Source: Styela clava (Eukaryota; Chordata; Ascidiacea; Stolidobranchia; Styelidae). Taken from it: a stretch of 64,000 bases of DNA. A model generated the notes under the pieces. That model made no database searches, was not told the origin of the DNA, and worked only from the letters and a program-made list of their open reading frames with translations. Below are positions 57,330 through 64,000 of this stretch, piece by piece (position 1 is the first letter of the stretch; each line of letters starts with the position of its first letter). The stretch is taken from NCBI RefSeq assembly GCF_964204865.1, contig NC_135251.1, forward strand, positions 16,120,001-16,184,000, given 5' to 3'. The position numbers and the translations under genes were made by a program.

Positions 57330-59339
57330 AGAAATTTTTTTAAATTTTAATATGTGTTTTATATATGTCCACCAAATACACTGTATTAATGAATTGGATG
57401 AGAAAATGTTCTTTCCTGCAAAAATTACGCTTCAACTGAGTTAAATTGACGATTTCCTATATTTTTTTCTTAAATTGGGGGGAAATTCAACACTTTCCGC
57501 ACGGTGGATTTTTTTTAAATTTCAATACGTATTTTATATATCTCCATCAAATACACTGTATTAATAAATTGAATGAGAAAAAATAATTTTTTACATAAAT
57601 GGGTTTTTTCCTGCGCTCCCGAAAGCGTACAATCTAGATTCTAAATCTGAACCTATCCTGGTACACCTTTTATATTCAGGTTGTGCGTCATCTTTGTGTC
57701 CATATTTCGAGTGTAACGAATTTCCCTACTTTCCGCACGGTGGATTTTTTTTAAATTTTAATATGTATTTTATATTTGTCCACGAAACACACTGCATTAA
57801 TGAATTGGATGAGAAAACATTCCTTCTTACCTAAATTACGCTTTAACTGAGTTAAATTGACGAATTCTTATATTTTTTTCTTCAATTGGGGGGAATTTCC
57901 CTACTTTCCGCACGGTGGATTTTTTTTAAATTTTAATATGTATTTTATATTTTTCCAACAAACACACTGCACCAATGAATTGGATGAGAAAGCATTCCTT
58001 CTTACCTAAATTAAGCTTTAACTGAGTTGAATTGACGATTTCTTATACTTTTTTCTTTAATTGGGGGGAATTTCCCTACTTTCCGCACGGTTGATTTTTT
58101 TTTAAATTTTAATATGTATTTTATATTTGTCTACTAAACACACTGCATTAATGAATTGGATGAGAAAAAATTCCTTCTTACATAAATTACGCTTTAACTG
58201 AATTAAATAGACGATTTCCTGAATATTTTCATCAAATTGGGGGGAATTTCCCTACTTTCCGCATGGTGGATTTTTATTAAATTTTAATATGTATGTTATA
58301 TTTGTCCACCAAACACACTGCATTAATGAATTGGATGAGAAAAAATTCCTTCTTACCTAAATTACGCTTTAACTGAGGTAAATTGACGATTTACTGAATA
58401 TTTTCATCAAATTGGGGGGAATTTCCCTACTTTCCGCATGGTGGATTTTTTCTAAATTTTAATATGTATTTTATATTTGTCCACCGAAAACACTGCATTA
58501 ATTAATTGGATGAGAAAAAATTCCTTCTTACCTAAATTACGCTTTAACTGAGTTAAATAGACGATTTGTTAAATATTTTCTTCAAATTGGGGGGAATTTC
58601 CCTACTTTCCGCACAGTGGATTTTTTTTTAATTTTAATATGTATTTTATATTTGTCCACCAAACACACTGCATTAATGAATTCGATGAGAAAAAATTCCT
58701 TCTTGCCTAAATTACGCTTTAACTGAGTCAAATTGACGATTTCATATATTTTTTTCTTCAATTGGGGGGTATTTCCCTACTTTCCGCATGGTGGATTTTT
58801 TTTAAATTTCAATATGTATTTTATATTTGTCCACCAAACACACTGCATTAATGAATTGGATGAGAAAAAATTTCTTCTTACCTAAATTACGCTTTAACTG
58901 AGTTAAATTGACGATTTCTTATATTTATTTCTTCAATTGAGGGGAATTTCCCTACTTTCCGCAAGGTGGATTTTTTTTTTAATTTCAATATGTATTTTAT
59001 ATTTGTCCCCCAAATACACTGTATTAATGAATTGGATGAGAAAATAATATTTCCTGCATAAATTACGCTTTTAACTGAGTTATATTGACGATTTCTTAAA
59101 AATTTTCCTTAAATTGGGGGGTATTTCCCAACTTTCCGCATGGTGGAATTTTTTTTAAATTTAATATATGTTTTATATATCTTCATCAAATACACGGTAT
59201 TAATGAATTGCATGAAAAAAAATTATTTCTTGCATAAATTACGCTTCAACTCAGTTAAATTTTAGATTTTGTCGATAAATGAGCTTCTGAGCAATAATTC
59301 ATTTTACCGAGGAAAAATGTGTTGTTTCAATCATTTTTG
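57330..59339 (-). repeat. ~177-bp tandem array, right foldback arm
   Basis: Reverse orientation of the left array (CCCTACTTTCCGCACGGTGG, then ATGAATTGGATGAGAAAAAA, then TAAATTACGCTTTAACTGAG). About eleven units with substitutions. Some units have a variant ending GAATATTTTCATCAAATTGG not seen on the left, so the arms have diverged or been shuffled unit by unit. Confidence 0.9.
57613..57715. mobile_element. Same MITE in the right foldback arm
   Basis: GCGCTCCCGAAAGCGTACAA at its start mirrors the left-arm copies. It occupies the equivalent place in a unit, so the insertion predates the inverted arm arrangement. Confidence 0.8.
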
Positions 59340-59524
59340 TTTTTTATTATGTTTCAGGTCTGTTGTCAGTTTCTAAAAGGGAGAATCGCCTAATTTTTTG
59401 CATCCATGTAGCCGCAATTAAGTGAATTCGCAACAACTGTCGTGGAACATGGCGGGTTCAAATTTGGAAAAATTGGTAACTGTCCGCTGGAAGTGTCCGC
59501 TAGCTTTACCTAGGTCATTTCAGG

Positions 59525-61480
59525 CACTTTGATATTTTTTATTTTTACCGTACGTCATTGGGATTTCCAATTTACCTGACAAGATAATTAGACTTTAAAT
59601 AATTTTTTGCATCCCTATATTGCAATAAAACAATATTATTTCCAATTTATTAGGGTATAAATTATTTTTCAATAGTAAAATGTGGCAACATTGATTACAA
59701 AATATAGAAATCAGGCACTTGTGAAATTTCAGGCACTTGGTCAAAACCTATTTTACAATGTATCTGATTACTCTAAAACAGAAAATTAAATATATACACT
59801 TTGTATGGTTGAATTTACAACATTTTGGTAAAATACATGGCGGTGTGGCTCAACGGGCTAAGCGTTAGGAATACGCTCGCCACCGCACCTCTAATTGCTC
59901 TGCGTCGGTTCGCAGGTTCGAATCCAATGCAGGGATGGTTATGTGCGAGAGGATTGCTGGACTCCTCGCCGTCGTTGGGTGGTTCACGTAACCGCTAGTC
60001 GGCTACGGCTTCCTCCACCACCAAGTCCATGCTTCCGAAAACAAACAATACAGTAAAAAACTAAATCCCATACCCGACTTGGAATGGTAACCGGACGAGA
60101 GGCCGTGGTTCGCCATATGGATAAGCCGTCTTATCGGCTTTCCTCTCCCCCGGGATAAATATGTAAATCCTATCCTATACAATACCGTTTGTGACTGATG
60201 GAGACGTGTCATATTTCGCAAGTGCCTGATTTTTCATTTTTCTCGGTGACAGTTGCCATATTTTTTCGCAATTATTTTTTTGAATTATTTGCGTCAGCAC
60301 TTACTATTCTTTGCTTTCTAACGCAAATTCATTGTTCCACAACAATTTGAGCGTTTTTAATATGGCAATGAGCAATACTATTTGACAACATATGGTCAAC
60401 CATTGTACTTTCTGGATTTATTTGAAATTGAATATGAGTAATAAAATCTGGCAACATCAAGCACAAAATACTAAAACCAGGCACTTGTGAAATTTCAGGC
60501 ACTTCGTAAAAACCTATTTCTCGATGTTTTTACTTACTTTGAAGCAGAAAACTAAAATATAAACTCTTTTGTATGCTTGAAATGACGTCTTTTTGGTAAA
60601 AAACAAGAACGATTGGGACTGGTGATGAGGGGTCAAATTTCGCAAGTGCCTGATTTTTCATTTTTTTCGATAACAGTTGCCATATATTTTCGCAACAATT
60701 TTTCTAGATTATTTGCTTCAGCACTTTCTATACTTTGCTTTCTAACGCAAATTCATTGTTCCACAACAATTTGAGCGTTTTTAATATTGCAATGAGCAAT
60801 ACCATTTGACAACATATGGTCAACCATCGTACTTTCTGGATTTATTTGAAATTGAATATGAATAATAAAATCTGGCAACCTCAAGCACAAAATACTAAAA
60901 CCAGGCACTTGTGAAATTTCAGACACTTTGTAAAAACCTATTTCTCGATGTTTTTACTTACTTTGAAGCAGAAAACTAAAATATACACTCTTTTGTATGA
61001 TTGAAATGACGTCTTTTTGGTAAAAAACAAGAACGATTGGGACTGGTCATGAGGGGTCAAATTTCGCAAGTGCCTGATTTTTCATTTTTTTCGATTACAG
61101 TTGCCATATATTTTTGCAATACTTTTCATAAAATCTTTTTCGTCAGAACTTACTAATCATTGCTTTTTAAAGGAAATTCCTAGTTCTACAACAATTTCAG
61201 CGTTTTTAATAATGCAATGAGCAATATCATTTGACAACTTATAGATTTGAAATTGAATAGGAATGATAAAATCTGGCAACCGCAAGCACAAAATACTAAA
61301 ATCAGGCACTTGTGAAATTTCAGGCACTTTGTAAAAAACCATTTCCCGATGTTTTTGATTACTTTAAAGCCGAAAATCCAAATATACATATTTTGTATGA
61401 CTGAATTTGGTATTTTTATTGTTCAAAACAAGAAGAACTGTCACTGGTAGGAATGTGGCAAATTTAGCAAGTGCCTGATT
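59525..61480 (+). repeat. ~424-bp tandem repeats (about four units)
   Basis: The landmark GCAAGTGCCTGATTTTTCAT recurs at 60,218, 60,641 and 61,066, with a variant at 61,467 (spacing 423, 425, 401). Each unit also has CAGGCACTTGTGAAATTTCA, GAACGATTGGGACTGGT and TTTGAAATTGAATATGA. The first unit is diverged and carries a SINE. There is no coding potential. Confidence 0.88.
59839..60178 (+). mobile_element. tRNA-derived SINE, complete-looking copy
   Basis: The tRNA-like head GGCGGTGTGGCTCAACGGGC has an A-box-like segment. The B box GGTTCGAATCC is at 59,915-59,925. A body shared with 19,460-19,725 and a tail with short TCCTA repeats follow. It interrupts a 424-bp unit at TTGGTAAAATACAT; the unit resumes at ~60,179. 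It should be transcribed by RNA polymerase III if active. Confidence 0.85.
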
Positions 61481-63544
61481 TTTTGGTTTTGTCAATGGTA
61501 GTTGCCATATCTCTATAATTTTTGTCTTTTTTTTATATGTTGTTTCCCTATTGCATTATTTTATAAAAGTCAATGTTTGTATGAGAGCTCCACTTAGCAT
61601 AAATGGAATTAAACTTTTAACATCAGTATCTACTCCGGAAATTGGTATTTAATTAAACCAATCACTATTTGAATATTGTAAAGTTTGAATGACATTGTGT
61701 TGTTTATTTTTATTAATTCAAAAGTATTACATATGTATTATTTAAATACGGGTTTAAATTTGACAGATCTGTAAAGAATATTAGTTATTCAGACGACATC
61801 TTTATAGTAATGTTCGGAACCCTTGAAATTGGTTCAAAACTTCTTCTAATTTGTTATAAACATTTCGACGTAATATATTACCCAGGTAGCAACAATCGCA
61901 TTGTTTTAAAGAACCTAATTTGTCTTCTGGCAATATTAGTTCGAAATTCCAGTTTTAATTGTTATCGGACGACGATTTTAATAATGTAATTCGGCCTATG
62001 ACTTCATATAAACTACATAACAGAAACAATTGACTTATGTCGTATAGAATTTTTTATAATACGTATCCAAGTCACATTATCCCCTAATAGAACATAATTT
62101 ACCGTTCACAAAATGTATAAAAGCCTGTGCAAAATCTATATTGACAACCAGCGGTGTTCAACCACGGCTACAATAAAGATATTCAATCACTTGACGTTGC
62201 TGTTGTATAATATTCTTTACAACCTGAAGATCTGACTGTAATATCTTTTCATGGATAGTTTATGGAATGGATTTCATGGATAGTTTACGTAGAATTATTT
62301 GTACATTATTTCATGCTGTAACAGCTAACTGTAAAACACGTAGTTCCTAAATAAGAAGAATGGCTACAGGATGGTAAATACGAGATGGCAATGTCACCTA
62401 AACAAAATTCGCTCGGCGAATGACATCAGGTAGCTGATATGCCCAAAGTTAGGCTTAAAAGCATCGTTAAACGAATGTTACAATAAAAATCCTTCAATAT
62501 TCAACACGCCAGTAGTCAGTCAACGATTTTTTTTGCATTATTCAAAAAGTTACAAATATATAAAAACGTAAAACAGTAATTGTTTTTAATGTCACAGAAG
62601 CCGTATTAAACTCTCGATTATAGATCTTTCTTCATCAGTAATTGGGGATATAAATTTGAATTTATTAAGGAGATAAAACATTAAAAACACAACTTCACAA
62701 AGGAAGTGTATGAGTGAACACTAATCGAAGCTTTCAATTTGAAAATTATTAGAAATATTGAGTATCCAATGAAAATCCTTACTATTTGTTCTATTTTGAC
62801 ATGATATGATTTACGTATCTTGCAATCAGGTAAAACCACAGATCTAAGAATTGAAAATTTTAAATGTCAGTTCTGAAATTAAACATGAAAAGGTTTTGTG
62901 TATTGTTTGCTACTCTTATATGTCGGGCGTATAGTTTCTTCATGTCGCGAATGAGCATCAGAATAGGTTGTGCAGAAAATGGTGCTCCCGTAGTATGTGC
63001 ACAAAGTTGGCACACAACCCGAACATAGTATGTGTACCGAGATAGAGGTAATAGGTTGTGCGCCATCTTGGAGCACATAGGCTACTACGAGAGCGCCCTG
63101 AAAATACCCACATTTGCAACACCGACTTACCGAATACAAGTTTTACACTTCCACAATTTCGCTTTGATAATTTCTCACATGTATCATGATACCAACGCTT
63201 GCAAACGAAGCATTGATATTGTACGTGCTCCCGTATACATTTCGCACTTTAACAGACACTCCAATTATTATTTTCCAGAAAGCAAAATTCATGCATCGGA
63301 ATGTCAGAGTATATGAGTGGCGACGATGCAGTGCGACAACGTTCCAAATGTGATTGAATTTTTGTTGACTCCGACTTGTTCAATCTTCCATCTGGGCGTT
63401 TTGAAGAGGTATGTACTCACTTCAAATATAAATACTTGCACCACCTTCGGGCAGACGTCGAATTGAAATTAGCGATAAGAATAGCACTCAATATACATCG
63501 GATTGTCTTAAAAAACATTTTACCGAGAAAGCAAAGTATAGTAA
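61481..63544. other. Core between inverted 424-bp repeats
   Basis: No supported gene. It holds one 110-bp MITE (62,981). A TATAAAAG ... AATAAAG arrangement at ~62,117-62,178 resembles an LTR, but no target duplication was found. Confidence 0.5.
62981..63097. mobile_element. Foldback MITE, copy 4
   Basis: GGTGCTCCCGTAGTATGTGC at the left, mirrored GAGCGCC end at the right. Flanks CAGAAAAT (62,973-62,980) and CTGAAAAT (63,098-63,105) match at 7 of 8. Confidence 0.8.
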
Positions 63545-64000
63545 GTACTAAGTTCTGACGAAAATGATTTTATGAAATATATTGCAAAATATATGGCAAC
63601 TGTAATCGAAAAAAAATGAAAAATCAGGCACTTGCGAAATTTGACCCCTCATCACAAGTCCCAATCGTTTTTCTTTTTTTACCAAAAAAGACGTCATTTC
63701 AATCATACAAAAGAGTGTATATTTTAGTTTTCTGCTTCAAAGTAAGTATAAACATCGAGAAATAGGTTTTTACAAAGTGCCTGAAATTTCACAAGTGCCT
63801 GGTTTTAGTATTTTGTGCTTGCTGTTGCCAGATTTTATCATTCCTATTCAATTTCAAATAAATCCAAAAAGTACGATGTTTATGTATATGTTGTCAAATA
63901 ATATTGCTCATTGTAAAAACGCTGAAATTGTTGTAGAACTAGGAATTCCTTTCACAAAGCAATGATTAGTAAGTTCTAACTCAAATAATTTAGAAAAATT
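63545..64000 (-). repeat. ~424-bp repeat in reverse orientation, runs off the window
   Basis: AAAAATCAGGCACTTGCGAA, then ACCCCTCATCACAAGTCCCA and TTTTACCAAAAAAGACGTCA are reverse complements of the units at 59.5-61.5 kb. The inverted arrangement around a ~2-kb core suggests a second foldback element continuing to the right. Confidence 0.85.

Larger units (their letters stand above)
53399..59515. mobile_element. Complete 6.1-kb foldback transposon with 9-bp target duplication
   Basis: Both ends read ACCTAGGTAAAGCTAGCGG inward. They are followed by a non-repetitive ~180-bp terminal inverted segment (to ~53,580 and from ~59,340) and then by ~177-bp tandem repeats in opposite orientation. CATTTCAGG is perfectly duplicated at 53,390-53,398 and 59,516-59,524. 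The core (~55,770-57,330) has no transposase. Long inverted arms made of tandem units are the hallmark of foldback elements. A 9-bp duplication is known for Drosophila FB and for Mutator-like elements. The element is non-autonomous as it stands. Confidence 0.88.

Noticed and set aside
53581-59339. CRISPR-like array
   Set aside because: Units of ~177 bp repeat head to tail without unique spacers and lie in inverted arms of a eukaryotic transposon.
53581-59339. Centromeric satellite
   Set aside because: The unit length is in the satellite range, but the arrays are short, face each other, and are bounded by terminal inverted ends with a target duplication.
59839-59935. Functional tRNA gene
   Set aside because: It has A- and B-box-like segments, but the sequence continues into a repeated non-tRNA body shared with 19,460-19,725, and the cloverleaf is imperfect. 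A tRNA-derived SINE fits better.
61852-62222. Solo LTR (TGTTATAAAC ... TTTACA with TATAAAAG and AATAAAG inside)
   Set aside because: The flanking bases do not match as a 4-6-bp target duplication, and no second copy is in the window.

Overview
The window is eukaryotic, AT-rich, gene-poor and repeat-dense. Spliced genes with GT/AG introns, an alpha-1,3-fucosyltransferase pair, lipocalin-type exons, a BEL/Pao retrotransposon, many hAT transposons and a tRNA-derived SINE point to an animal. The look is that of a marine invertebrate or invertebrate chordate such as a tunicate, but the species-level guess is only an impression.

Layout. 1-9,136: mostly non-coding, with a broken lipocalin-like gene (minus strand, 1.67-2.30 kb), a truncated hAT transposase gene (5.37-6.29 kb) and two MITEs. 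9,137-36,537: a giant inverted duplication. The left arm (9,137-18,626) reappears nearly identical and reversed as the right arm (21,425-36,537) around a 2.8-kb loop. Each arm carries the last two exons of a lipocalin-like gene, hAT elements, a 110-bp foldback MITE and minisatellites. The right arm is split by a 7.9-kb BEL/Pao element (851-bp LTRs, 5-bp target duplication CTTTG); the left arm keeps the matching empty site. The right arm also lacks about 2.2 kb present in the left arm.

40,125-50,803: two intact, tandem, six-exon fucosyltransferase genes (GT10 family) with the same exon-intron plan. Four of the six exons have identical lengths. Both encode type II membrane proteins expected to act in the Golgi. 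An unrecognised two-exon candidate gene follows at 51,431-52,206.

53,361-64,000: nested foldback-type elements. A complete 6,117-bp element (53,399-59,515) has inverted arms built of tandem ~177-bp repeats, ends reading ACCTAGGTAAAG, and a perfect 9-bp target duplication (CATTTCAGG). It sits inside a second structure made of ~424-bp tandem repeats that point inward from both sides of a ~2-kb core and run off the window. A tRNA-derived SINE interrupts one 424-bp unit. This foldback region and the large palindrome are the most unusual parts of the window.

The clearly functional host genes are the two fucosyltransferases. The lipocalin-like copies form a local family in varying states of decay, and most of the remainder is transposon-derived.
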